Assembly: GCA_044226865.1 (NCBI GenBank) | Contig: JBGAGE010000003.1 | Location: 310,001 to 374,000 of the forward strand | Direction of reading: 5' to 3' | DNA: 64,000 nt | Source: TMP-86 sp044226865 | Lineage (GTDB): Bacteria; Pseudomonadota; Gammaproteobacteria; Steroidobacterales; Steroidobacteraceae | In this document: positions 1 through 8,183 of the stretch, in pieces | How positions within the stretch are numbered: the stretch's first letter is position 1 | How the letters are laid out: every line of letters starts with the position of its first letter | Position numbers and translations under genes: made by a program | Notes under the pieces: model-generated | Told to the model about the DNA's origin: nothing | Databases searched by the model: none | The model's input: the letters and a program-made list of their open reading frames with translations, nothing else

Positions 1-2
1 TC

Positions 3-1334
3 TACTCGAAGCGGCGCAAGAGCGAAAATCTGCGCCAGGCCTTGGTGGTGCTGGGACTGAACGCCGCGACCACCCTTGCCTTGAGCTTCTCGCTGGTCGG
101 CACCTACAAGAAGATCAAGAGCGTCGGCATCGATTACACCAGCTATTGGCGGCGCGCGATCCTTGGCGCATCGGCCGCCCGCGCCTTCGCCTCGGCCCAG
201 CGCATCAACAACCTCGAAGATGTGTTCCTCGCGGCACTCCTGCAGGACATCGCCGTACTCGCCATCGATCGCGTGCAATCGGACTTCTACAACACGCTGA
301 AGGATGGCGCCTCGCACGCCGATCTCGCCGCCTATGAAGCGTTGAAGCTCGGGACGGATCATGCCGGCGTTGGCGCATGGCTCCTCGAACACTGGAAGCT
401 GCCGGAGTTCCTGTGCCGCGCCGTGCAGCACAGTCATGCGCCGGCCGGCGTGCCGATCGAGCATCCCGTGGGCGCCGTCGCGCGCTGCGTGGCCATCGGC
501 GGAGAATGCGTCGACATCCTGATGAGCGGCAAGACGCTGACCGATCTCGGCAGCCTGTCCGCGCACGCGCAGGAATGGCTGGGCATCGGGCCGGAGGCGT
601 TGAGCGAATGCATGACCGCCATCGTGGCGGAGATACCCGAAATCGCCCGCCTGTTCGACACCACCTTGCTGGACGCGGATACCGCCAACGGGATCCTCGA
701 GCAGGCGCGCGAACTGCTGATGATCCGCAACCTGCAGGCCATCGAGCAGGTGAACGCCTTGCAGGAGTCCTCCGAGCACCTCGAGGCCCGCACTGTCGAA
801 CTCGAGGACAAGCAGCGCCGCGATGCCCTCACCGGGCTGTACAACCGCGGCTACCTCGACCGCTTCCTGCTGCAGGAATTCTCCAGCGCGTCGCGCGAGA
901 ACAATTTCCTGAGCGTGGTGTTCGCGGACCTGGACCGCTTCAAACTGGTCAACGATACCTACGGGCATCCTTCGGGCGACTCCGTGCTGATCGGCACCGC
1001 CAGGCTCATCCTGAGCGTGGTGCGCGGCAGCGATTGCGTGGCACGCTACGGCGGCGAGGAGTTCGTGATCGTGCTGCCGGGCTTGAACGGCGATGCAGCG
1101 GCCGCCATCTGCGAGCGCCTGATCGAGAAGCTCCGCACCACGCTGCACGAGGTGAGCGGCGCCAGCATCACCACCACGGCATCGCTTGGCCTCGCCACCC
1201 ACGGCGGCGACACGCGCTACGGCAGCGTGGCCGAACTGATCGAGGCGGCGGACCGCTCCGTGTACGCCGCCAAGCGGGCGGGCCGCAATCGCCTGGTGCG
1301 CTTCAGCCCGCAGATCATCGCCAAAAGCGCGTAA
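3..1334 (+). CDS. HDOD-GGDEF protein, 5' end outside window (putative diguanylate cyclase)
   Basis: The reading frame is open to the left edge, so the N-terminus is missing; a TTG at 42 is only an internal codon. The first ~200 visible residues resemble an HDOD domain (helical, HD-related output/sensory domain). A short helical linker follows, then a GGDEF domain. The active loop reads RYGGEEF with GGEEF at about 1050-1064, a form normally active in making cyclic di-GMP from two GTP. Five residues before it is RGSD, matching the RxxD product-inhibition site. So this is probably a feedback-inhibited, cytosolic diguanylate cyclase regulated by the HDOD part. The signal sensed is unknown. The next gene follows after 49 bases. 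Confidence 0.85.
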   Translation, partial: YSKRRKSENLRQALVVLGLNAATTLALSFSLVGTYKKIKSVGIDYTSYWRRAILGASAARAFASAQRINNLEDVFLAALLQDIAVLAIDRVQSDFYNTLKDGASHADLAAYEALKLGTDHAGVGAWLLEHWKLPEFLCRAVQHSHAPAGVPIEHPVGAVARCVAIGGECVDILMSGKTLTDLGSLSAHAQEWLGIGPEALSECMTAIVAEIPEIARLFDTTLLDADTANGILEQARELLMIRNLQAIEQVNALQESSEHLEARTVELEDKQRRDALTGLYNRGYLDRFLLQEFSSASRENNFLSVVFADLDRFKLVNDTYGHPSGDSVLIGTARLILSVVRGSDCVARYGGEEFVIVLPGLNGDAAAAICERLIEKLRTTLHEVSGASITTTASLGLATHGGDTRYGSVAELIEAADRSVYAAKRAGRNRLVRFSPQIIAKSA

Positions 1335-1383
1335 GCTTGGCGGCGCGCATCGCGCCCCCCCTTCGCCTGTTTGGAGCCCGGCC

Positions 1384-1734
1384 TTGATCACCATCGTGTT
1401 GCTGATCTGTTCGAACGTGTTCATGACCTTCGCCTGGTATGGACACTTGAAGTACGGTCATTCATGGCCGTTGTGGCAGGCGATCCTGGTCAGCTGGCTC
1501 ATCGCAGGCCTGGAATACTGCCTGGCCGTGCCGGCCAACCGCCTCGGCTTTGCGCATTTCTCGGGCTTTCAATTGAAGATCATGCAGGAGGCGATCACGC
1601 TGCTCGTGTTCGTGGTGTTCGCCGTGATGTTCCTGAAGGAAAAGCTCGCCTGGAATTACCTGGCGTCCTTCATCTGCCTGATCGCCGCGGTGGCCTTCGC
1701 CTTCGGCTTCAAGGCCGCGCCGGTGACTGGCTGA
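1384..1734 (+). CDS. DUF486 family small membrane protein (DMT-like)
   Basis: This 116-residue, strongly hydrophobic protein has about four membrane segments and charged loops such as FLKEKLAW. Length and motifs fit the DUF486 family, small inner-membrane proteins related to the drug/metabolite transporter fold. No substrate is established for the family, so none is claimed. The start is a TTG 49 bases after the upstream stop; no better ATG keeps the first membrane helix intact. It may be co-transcribed with the upstream GGDEF gene, but nothing ties their functions. Confidence 0.75.
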   Translation: MITIVLLICSNVFMTFAWYGHLKYGHSWPLWQAILVSWLIAGLEYCLAVPANRLGFAHFSGFQLKIMQEAITLLVFVVFAVMFLKEKLAWNYLASFICLIAAVAFAFGFKAAPVTG

Positions 1735-1755
1735 GCGCCTGCGAGCCGCAACCCT

Positions 1756-2865
1756 TCAACTGCCGACGCGCGTGCGCATCTGCAGTTCCTTGCGCTTGTA
1801 GTCGATGATCAGCGTGTCGAGCAGTCCGAGCGCATCCATGCCGATGAGCATGGCCGGCTCGTTGGTGAGATTCCAATGTTCGAAAATGCGCATGTCGCCG
1901 AAGGTGACGCGCGCGCCGCGGATCTGCATGCCGCCGAATTGAATGGGTGGCGTATCGCTGGTGTCGCCGCGCTGGATATCCATGGTGGCTCCCATGATCT
2001 CGTCCTTGCTGATCTTGAGCTTGGAGCGGTGGCGCAGGAGCGCATTACGCAGCGCGTTGTTGGCGATGGTGGCCTGGCCGCCGGTATCGATGATGGCCTT
2101 CACCCTGACCTCGCCTACGTGCGCATCCACCGACAACAGCTTGCCGCGCAGGAAGCGCACGGGGACCGTGATGAAGCCGAAGCCCGCGCGCTCGCTGCGC
2201 GACGTGTTGATGCGGATCCGGTCCTTGCGAAAATCGATGAAGATGCGCTTGTCGAACAACCCTTCGGTGCCGAGGATGCCTTCTGCGCCGCCCAGCGCGT
2301 CGGTGACGATGGGCAGGATGATGGGCTCGATCAGCAGGTCGCCGATCTGCAGGCTGTTGACCTTGATCACCGGCACCACCGCCGAGCCCGTCACTCCCCG
2401 CAGGCGGACCCGGGAATTCATGTCCGGCTCCATGCCCAACGACTGCGCTACGCTGAGCATCACGGCGGAATGGGACGCCCCCGTGTCCAGCACCATGCGG
2501 TAGGGACCCTTGCCATTGATGAACACCGGCGCCCAGATGCGTCCGATGCGATCGCGCCGCGTCGGTGCGACGAAGCGCGGTTCGTCGGCCTGCACCAGGA
2601 TTTCGCTCAGGTCATCCACGCTGGGAGTGGCGGCTGCCGGCGCGGGGGCAGCCGCGGCCGGAATACCGGCGGCTGTGGCTCCCGCCGGCGTCACGCTGTT
2701 GACGGTGGTGGTGGCGGTGCCGCCCGGTGCTGACGCGGCGGCCGGCGGCGCAGTGACCGGCGCCGTGCCCGTCTCCGGCGCCTGCCGCCCCTGCGCCTGC
2801 AGCGCCAAGCCAAGCAGGAGTACGCCAAGGACTGCAGCGCGAACGCTGCTGCGATGGTCATTCAT
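1756..2865 (-). CDS. Retropepsin-like aspartyl protease family protein, exported
   Basis: The 369-residue protein begins with a signal peptide, then an Ala/Pro/Thr-rich low-complexity linker (about residues 25-80). Two related halves follow. Each has an aspartyl-protease-type Asp motif: VLDTGAS (~residue 127) and AIIDTGG (~residue 260). Single-chain bacterial proteins with two such lobes occur in the retropepsin-like/PDZ aspartyl protease families. It probably acts in the periplasm or outer envelope. The second motif has DTGG rather than DTGA, so activity of that lobe is less certain. Substrate unknown. It is transcribed convergently with the DUF486 gene and shortly after the DUF3037 gene. 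Confidence 0.7.
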   Translation of the reverse strand: MNDHRSSVRAAVLGVLLLGLALQAQGRQAPETGTAPVTAPPAAASAPGGTATTTVNSVTPAGATAAGIPAAAAPAPAAATPSVDDLSEILVQADEPRFVAPTRRDRIGRIWAPVFINGKGPYRMVLDTGASHSAVMLSVAQSLGMEPDMNSRVRLRGVTGSAVVPVIKVNSLQIGDLLIEPIILPIVTDALGGAEGILGTEGLFDKRIFIDFRKDRIRINTSRSERAGFGFITVPVRFLRGKLLSVDAHVGEVRVKAIIDTGGQATIANNALRNALLRHRSKLKISKDEIMGATMDIQRGDTSDTPPIQFGGMQIRGARVTFGDMRIFEHWNLTNEPAMLIGMDALGLLDTLIIDYKRKELQMRTRVGS

Positions 2866-2873
2866 GCGCCATC

Positions 2874-3266
2874 TTAGCGCGCGCGCCGTACCATCTGCAC
2901 CATAAGATGATCCGCCACGGCGCGCAGGTCTGCGCAGCGTCCGGTGTGGACAGGCGAGGTCTGCACGATGGTGCTGCGCGGGGCCACCAGCCAGTGGAAA
3001 CGCTCGCGGGCGCTCATGCGGCCCAGCGGGCCGGCCGCATCGCCGCCGGCGCAGATGGCCGGAATCGCCGCCAGCGCGGCGCGCACGCCCGGCAAGTCGG
3101 CCTGCGGGTCCAGGCAGCGCAGCGCCGCCTCGTCCAACTCGATGCGCGCATCCAGGAAGCGCTGCAGGTCGCAGGACACTATCACGCCGGCATTGATGAA
3201 CTCACCGCGCTCCACGCGCGGCACCACCCTCACCACTGCGTAGTCATAGGTGTGCAGTTCGGGCAC
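2874..3266 (-). CDS. DUF3037 domain protein
   Basis: This protein of 130 residues starts with PELHTYDYAVVRVVPRVERGEF, a pattern typical of DUF3037. The chosen start is a GTG at 3266 that overlaps the end of the upstream HipA-like gene; the reading frame continues upstream but codes there for a sequence unlike the family. DUF3037 genes are often found directly beside HipA-like kinase genes, as here, suggesting a shared function, but no biochemical role is established. The overlap implies translational coupling. Sequence after residue ~95 is Arg- and Ala-rich. Confidence 0.75.
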   Translation of the reverse strand: MPELHTYDYAVVRVVPRVERGEFINAGVIVSCDLQRFLDARIELDEAALRCLDPQADLPGVRAALAAIPAICAGGDAAGPLGRMSARERFHWLVAPRSTIVQTSPVHTGRCADLRAVADHLMVQMVRRAR

Positions 3267-4020
3267 GCATCGCCTCCTGCAAAAAGACCCCGGTATGCTG
3301 CAGCCGCCGCACGAAGTAATCCAGGTACGCAGCCCGCTGTGCCGGGACGCCATCGAAGCCTTCGCTGCCCGCCAGCCATTCTTCCGGAACGGCACGCACC
3401 AAGGCATCGAGCCGATCCACATCCAGGCGTGAGCGGCAGAAGGCATCGGCCTGTTCGAGCGCAGCTGCCGCCGGCAACAACACGTGGTCGGCAATCAAGG
3501 CAAATGGCGTGGCATGCCAGTCCTCACCCTGCTTCCAGCCATGATGGAAATACAGCGCAGCACCGTGATCGATGAGCCAGGGCCTGCCATGCCAGGTGAG
3601 CAGATTGACGTTGCGCGGCGTGCGATCGACATTGCAGACGAAGGCATCGAACCACACCACGCGCGAGGCAAACTCGGCGTCCACCGCAAACACCAGCGGA
3701 TCGTAGGTGATGGAACCCGGCAGGTAGTCCAACGCGAGGTTCAGCCCAGCGCTGCGGCGGATCAGGTCCTGCACCTCGGCATCCGGCTCGGTGCGCGCGA
3801 GGTCCCCATCCAATTGCACGAACGCGATATCGGGAACCGGCAGCGCCAGCAGGCGCGCAATTTCACCGGCCAGCCATTCCGCGATCAGCGCCTTCGGCCC
3901 CTGCCCGGCGCCGCGGAACTTGAGCACGTACAGGCCTTCGTCATCGGCTTCGATGATGGCCGGCAGGGATCCGCCCTCGCGCAGCGGCGTGACATAGCGG
4001 GTGGCGGTGACGTGCTTCAA
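3244..4020 (-). CDS. HipA-like kinase domain protein
   Basis: The 258-residue protein contains kinase-like features of the HipA family: a nucleotide-binding start with VLKFRGAGQGPKAL, a central WFDAFVCNVDRTPRN segment resembling the catalytic loop HxxNxDRxxxN-type, and WLIDHGAALYF resembling the metal-binding DxG segment. It belongs to the short stand-alone HipA-like group, not full-length HipA toxin (about 440 residues). The start is a TTG at 4020 whose last bases form the TGA stop of the upstream lipoprotein gene (TTGA overlap); an upstream in-frame ATG would add unrelated residues. It overlaps the DUF3037 gene downstream. Phosphorylation target unknown. Confidence 0.75.
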   Translation of the reverse strand: MKHVTATRYVTPLREGGSLPAIIEADDEGLYVLKFRGAGQGPKALIAEWLAGEIARLLALPVPDIAFVQLDGDLARTEPDAEVQDLIRRSAGLNLALDYLPGSITYDPLVFAVDAEFASRVVWFDAFVCNVDRTPRNVNLLTWHGRPWLIDHGAALYFHHGWKQGEDWHATPFALIADHVLLPAAAALEQADAFCRSRLDVDRLDALVRAVPEEWLAGSEGFDGVPAQRAAYLDYFVRRLQHTGVFLQEAMRARTAHL

Positions 4021-5060
4021 ATCTTGCTCAAGGCCTTCGCGACCATCTTCTCGGCATCGCCCGTTGGCGCGGTGCGATTGTCGGTGCTGATCATGACGTC
4101 CTTCTTGACGGCCTCGAAGCTGCCGACCGACATGTGCATGGCCTCCCAACTGGCTGGACCGACGAGCTTGGCGAGATCCTCCGGCAGTTGCTCCAGAGCC
4201 TTGAGGCCGAAGCCGCTGCCGATGTCATTCGCCATGCTGGCATTCTCGCGCAACTCGCGATAACCACCCTGCCAGCGGATCTTGAGGTCGACGAAGCGGT
4301 TCAAGCCGTTGACGGGCGGTAGCTGGTAATGGCAGACACTTCCGTCCGCCTTTGGATCGGCGCTCAACGGGCCGATCAAGCCTTCCGCCTCGGCCCGGCT
4401 CACCAGTTCACAGGCGCCGCGCGGCGCCGGCCGATGCGCCTTCTGAAAGACCTCAGCCGCCGCGGTGTGCTCGCTACCCTTGATGGCCAGCGGATTATCG
4501 ATGCGCTTGAACGCGGCGTCCGCCAGGCCCGCCGCGGCGGCAATGTCGGCCTTCGACCCCGCGACGTCCACCTCGATCATCTGATCGCCCCGCAAGGCCA
4601 TGAAGGTACAACACCCCTGCACCCGCGCCTCATCCCATTCGCCCGCCAGCTCGGTTCCGTCGGCGAGCTTGAGCATTCCCTTCATGTGTTGATTGATGGC
4701 GCCTTGCACCTTGGTGAGCATGTTCCACACCATGCTGGCGCCCGACCAGGTGACATCCACCTTCACCTCTCGCAGGTCCGCGCCCATGTAGTGGCAACCG
4801 GTGTCACGCGAGGCCTCATCGGGAGCATTGACGTGGGGTGGGACCGCCAAAGGCTGGCCGAGCACTGCCTCCACTTCCTTGGGCTCGAGCAGGCTGCAAG
4901 GATCGCCCTCCTTCACCTCGTCTTCGTCATCCGCGACGCTCTCGTGGACGGCACCGCTGGAAGCCGTGGACGGTACAGGCGCATTCGGCCCCGGCTTGGA
5001 ACAGCCCATCGCCAGGCACACCGCCGATGCCAAAACATACCAACGCCAGGTATCGCGCAT
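4017..5060 (-). CDS. Lipoprotein with an internally duplicated Cys-containing domain
   Basis: The N-terminus has a hydrophobic stretch ending in LAMGC, a lipobox, so the mature protein is probably lipid-anchored at Cys20. After an acidic linker come two similar units: one begins PCSLLEPKEVEAVLG and has CHYMG (~residues 53-95), the other ACELVSRAEAEGLIG with CHYQL (~residues 218-250). Each carries paired cysteines that could form disulfides. The layout recalls DUF3558-like lipoproteins of other phyla, but I would not assign that family firmly. It is translationally coupled to the HipA-like kinase gene, which is unusual for an envelope protein. Confidence 0.7.
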   Translation of the reverse strand: MRDTWRWYVLASAVCLAMGCSKPGPNAPVPSTASSGAVHESVADDEDEVKEGDPCSLLEPKEVEAVLGQPLAVPPHVNAPDEASRDTGCHYMGADLREVKVDVTWSGASMVWNMLTKVQGAINQHMKGMLKLADGTELAGEWDEARVQGCCTFMALRGDQMIEVDVAGSKADIAAAAGLADAAFKRIDNPLAIKGSEHTAAAEVFQKAHRPAPRGACELVSRAEAEGLIGPLSADPKADGSVCHYQLPPVNGLNRFVDLKIRWQGGYRELRENASMANDIGSGFGLKALEQLPEDLAKLVGPASWEAMHMSVGSFEAVKKDVMISTDNRTAPTGDAEKMVAKALSKI

Positions 5061-5181
5061 GAGAGCTTCCCTCCTCGGATCAGGCCTGCATCATAGGCAG
5101 GCCGGCCAGTGGCTGCAATTTGGCCCGGCGGCATGGTAGCGTTGAATGGTTTTTCGCAAGCGCATGCGCAGGGGATTGCAC

Positions 5182-6852
5182 ATGGAATGGAGCGCGCAAG
5201 TTTTCACCGGGCGGCCATGGGCGGCGACGATATCGGGAATGCTCATCATGGTGGTGGCAGGGTGCAGCCGCCCGCCATCGCCCCCCTCCCCACCCGCCAA
5301 CAGCGCTCCCGCATCCTCGGTCGCGCAACCCGCGGCCGGCCGCGCGGCGACGACCGCCCGCGCGACGTGGGCCGGCAGTCCCCTGCGTGGCAACGATCCG
5401 TCATCGCTGCGCGCCTACCTCGAGAGCGTCAGCGAAGTGACGCCCAAGACCTTCAAGGTGGAATGGTCCCCGGCCACCGTCGCGCTCGACAAGCAGGCCG
5501 CGATCCGCTCGCTGCGCGGCGTCAGCCCCGACGGCGCCACCATCACCCTGGCGAGCGATGAGCCGGCGGTCGCCAAATTGAAGCCCGGAAGCATCCTGTG
5601 GGTGTGGAATGTCACCGTGCGCAAGGTGCAGTCGGTGCAGGCACAGGGCGATGTCACCCTGGTGCGAACCGCACCGGTTCCGCTGAACGAAGCCATCCCC
5701 AATGCCCGCATCGAGTTCGAAGCGCCGGTGAACCTGTCCGCGTATTACAAGGCGAGGCGCGCCGACAGCGCCGACGCCCCAACGGCGAACCTGCGCGCAG
5801 CACCGCTGTTCCGCCCGGACCTGCCGGCGCCCGTGATTCGCGATTTCGATCCTGCGCCGTCGCGCGCGTGGCAGGCCGTCGACGGCGGCTTCCTGCAGAC
5901 GGCCGCCGATGCACCGTCCGCCGATGGCGGCAACTGGTACGACGAAGGCATGAGCGCCAACGGCTTCGCCGGCGAGAAGAACGGCTGGCAGTTCAGCGTG
6001 GGCTACCAGGCGCGCGCTGCCGGCATCACGCTCGAACTGCAGGCTCGCAAGAACGAGGCCAGCGACAATCCGGCGGCGGAACTGTGGCTGCAGGCCAGCG
6101 ACAACCTGGATGCGCGCATCCGCGCGCGCGTCGACCTCGACGGGTTCAACATCGCCGAAAGCCTGACCTTCAGCGGCGGCAACATCGACGAGGCCAGCAC
6201 GCATTTCAAGAACCTGAACGGCAAGGTGCATGCGCAATTCCTGGGCCGCCTCGGCAAGCCGGGTTCCGAGAACTTCAAGGTCCCGGTGATGAAGCTGCCG
6301 GTGAGCTTCAACATTCCCATACCCGCGGGCGGCATTCCCTTCGTCGTGCAGGTGGGTACGGATTTCACGCTCACCCTGGGCTTGAGCGCGAAGGATGCAA
6401 CCTTGTCGGTGGAAGGACAGACCGCCTTCCGCGGCGACGGCGGATTCGACTACGAGCAGACCAAGGGCTCCTACTCCACCAATTTCCAGGGCGACCAGCC
6501 CTCGATCAGCGATTACCAGGGATTCAGCCTGGGCGTGTCCGCCGTGGTGGTGGGCATGCAGTTGCCGCGACTGGGGCTGGGCCTGGGCTTGATCGGCGTT
6601 TCATCGGTGGCCTACGTCGACGTGGTCAATGTCATCACCATGACCAACGGCGCCGCGGTCGGCGGATTGGGCCCGAAGTGCAAGCGGGTCACCTATGCCG
6701 CGGTGGGACATGTGGGCATCGACACCGAGGTCATCCCTTTGCCGTTCGCGGCAACGGAAAAGGTATCCGATGCATTGAGCCCGAAGCGCGAGATCTTCAA
6801 CCTCACGCGTGAAGTGCTCGACCCTCCCGTCAAGATGTGCGAGATCAAGTGA
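5182..6852 (+). CDS. Putative lipoprotein of unknown function
   Basis: I do not recognise a family. The N-terminal hydrophobic segment ends in VVAGC, an acceptable lipobox, followed by a Pro/Ser/Ala-rich linker. The C-terminal half is rich in Gly and beta-type alternation, with alternating Gly-Leu around 6570-6600, suggesting a beta structure. The start at 5182 is preferred because AGGGG lies seven bases before it; in-frame ATGs at 5146 and 5164 are alternatives. The stop overlaps the start of the OmpA-domain gene (TGATG), so the two are translationally coupled and probably act together in the cell envelope. Confidence 0.65.
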   Translation: MEWSAQVFTGRPWAATISGMLIMVVAGCSRPPSPPSPPANSAPASSVAQPAAGRAATTARATWAGSPLRGNDPSSLRAYLESVSEVTPKTFKVEWSPATVALDKQAAIRSLRGVSPDGATITLASDEPAVAKLKPGSILWVWNVTVRKVQSVQAQGDVTLVRTAPVPLNEAIPNARIEFEAPVNLSAYYKARRADSADAPTANLRAAPLFRPDLPAPVIRDFDPAPSRAWQAVDGGFLQTAADAPSADGGNWYDEGMSANGFAGEKNGWQFSVGYQARAAGITLELQARKNEASDNPAAELWLQASDNLDARIRARVDLDGFNIAESLTFSGGNIDEASTHFKNLNGKVHAQFLGRLGKPGSENFKVPVMKLPVSFNIPIPAGGIPFVVQVGTDFTLTLGLSAKDATLSVEGQTAFRGDGGFDYEQTKGSYSTNFQGDQPSISDYQGFSLGVSAVVVGMQLPRLGLGLGLIGVSSVAYVDVVNVITMTNGAAVGGLGPKCKRVTYAAVGHVGIDTEVIPLPFAATEKVSDALSPKREIFNLTREVLDPPVKMCEIK

Positions 6853-8054
6853 TGCGTGCCATTGCCGCCCTCGGATGTTCCCTGATCGCGCTTGCCGGCC
6901 TGGCGGGCGCCGCCACCCCGCCGCTGCAACAGGGCCTGGTCATCACCGTGGTCACCCGCGCGGGATTGGTGGGGAATGGCGCCTCGCTGGCGGTGGCGGA
7001 CACCGAGACCTTGTACTCCGTCGCCAACCTGCAAGACGATCGGGTGTGGTTCTCTTTTTCGGTGGCCGCACCCTCGGACCGCAAGGCCAGCGATCTTCTT
7101 AAGGAACCCCTGACGCTCAAGCGCGCGGTGCGCAAGGAAGATCTCGTCTCCTCCAACCGGCTGAGCCTGTTCTGGAGCAATGAGGATCCGGACTTGCTCG
7201 CCGGGCAGACGTTCATCCAGACCTCGGCCGCGGTGCTGAACGCGTTGAAGACGAAGGGAGAGACGCCCATCGTCGTCGGGGTCAATGAAGACGGCATGAT
7301 GGCGGGATTGGCCGCGCTACCGGCCGCCGCTGCGGGCGCCGGCGGCGCGCCGGCCGACCTCTCGGGTTTCCTGTCCGCCATGGGCGTGGAACGTCACTAT
7401 TATCGCGGCACGCTCAAGCGCGTGGAGGCCGGTACCGTGCCCTTTTCGGTGTTGCTCGATGGCGTACGCACCACCGTGCCCGCCGTTCACGCGCGGGGCA
7501 CGATCAAGTTCACGGATCGGTCACTGGAGGCCGAGTTCTACTGGCTCGACGATCCTGCGAATGCCTTGACGCTCAAGTGGTCCTTGCAGAAGGCGCATGC
7601 CCTGGTAACGCGCATCGACTTTCACCAGCCGCCGCTCAAGGCCTCGACCGCCGGACCGGGCAAGCTCAACGACAGCCCCGCCGCCACCGCCCTGGCGGGC
7701 AAGGCCTGCCGCGCGGAAATTCCCGGCATCTATTTCGCCACCGGCAGCGCCAGGCTCCTGAAGGAATCCACACCCACGTTGGAAGAACTGGGGAGCTTGC
7801 TCAAGGCCAATCCGGCGTGGACGGTGACGATCGAAGGACATACCGACAACATCGGCTCCGCCGATTACAACCTGGACTTGTCGAATCGGCGTGCCGCGGC
7901 GGTTCGCAAGGCGCTCACCGGGACCTATCAGGTGCCGGCGGCGCGCATTCGCGCCAAGGGCTTCGGCCTGACCAAGCCGCGCGAATCCAACGCCAGCGAG
8001 GAAGGCCGCGCCCGCAACCGGCGTGTGGAGATCGCGCGCGACTGCGCGATTTGA
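6852..8054 (+). CDS. OmpA C-terminal domain envelope protein
   Basis: The 400-residue protein starts with a signal peptide ending near AGAA. The first ~280 residues match no family I recognise. The last ~110 residues form an OmpA-like peptidoglycan-binding domain: IYFATGSARLL, a central TIEGHTDNIGSADYN and LSNRRAAAVRKAL, ending with RNRRVEI. Such domains bind diaminopimelate in peptidoglycan non-covalently. The start ATG overlaps the previous stop by one base. Together with the upstream lipoprotein it may form an outer-membrane or secreted-protein tether. Confidence 0.85.
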   Translation: MRAIAALGCSLIALAGLAGAATPPLQQGLVITVVTRAGLVGNGASLAVADTETLYSVANLQDDRVWFSFSVAAPSDRKASDLLKEPLTLKRAVRKEDLVSSNRLSLFWSNEDPDLLAGQTFIQTSAAVLNALKTKGETPIVVGVNEDGMMAGLAALPAAAAGAGGAPADLSGFLSAMGVERHYYRGTLKRVEAGTVPFSVLLDGVRTTVPAVHARGTIKFTDRSLEAEFYWLDDPANALTLKWSLQKAHALVTRIDFHQPPLKASTAGPGKLNDSPAATALAGKACRAEIPGIYFATGSARLLKESTPTLEELGSLLKANPAWTVTIEGHTDNIGSADYNLDLSNRRAAAVRKALTGTYQVPAARIRAKGFGLTKPRESNASEEGRARNRRVEIARDCAI

Positions 8055-8183
8055 TCGCCGGCGCCGAACGGTGCGCTTTGCGAACACCACTTGCGCTCGC
8101 AGGCACCATCGCGGCGCGCGGCACTTTGCAGGTATGATCCGCTGATCGTCTCTTCGATCTCGAGACATACACGAGGCCCGCCG

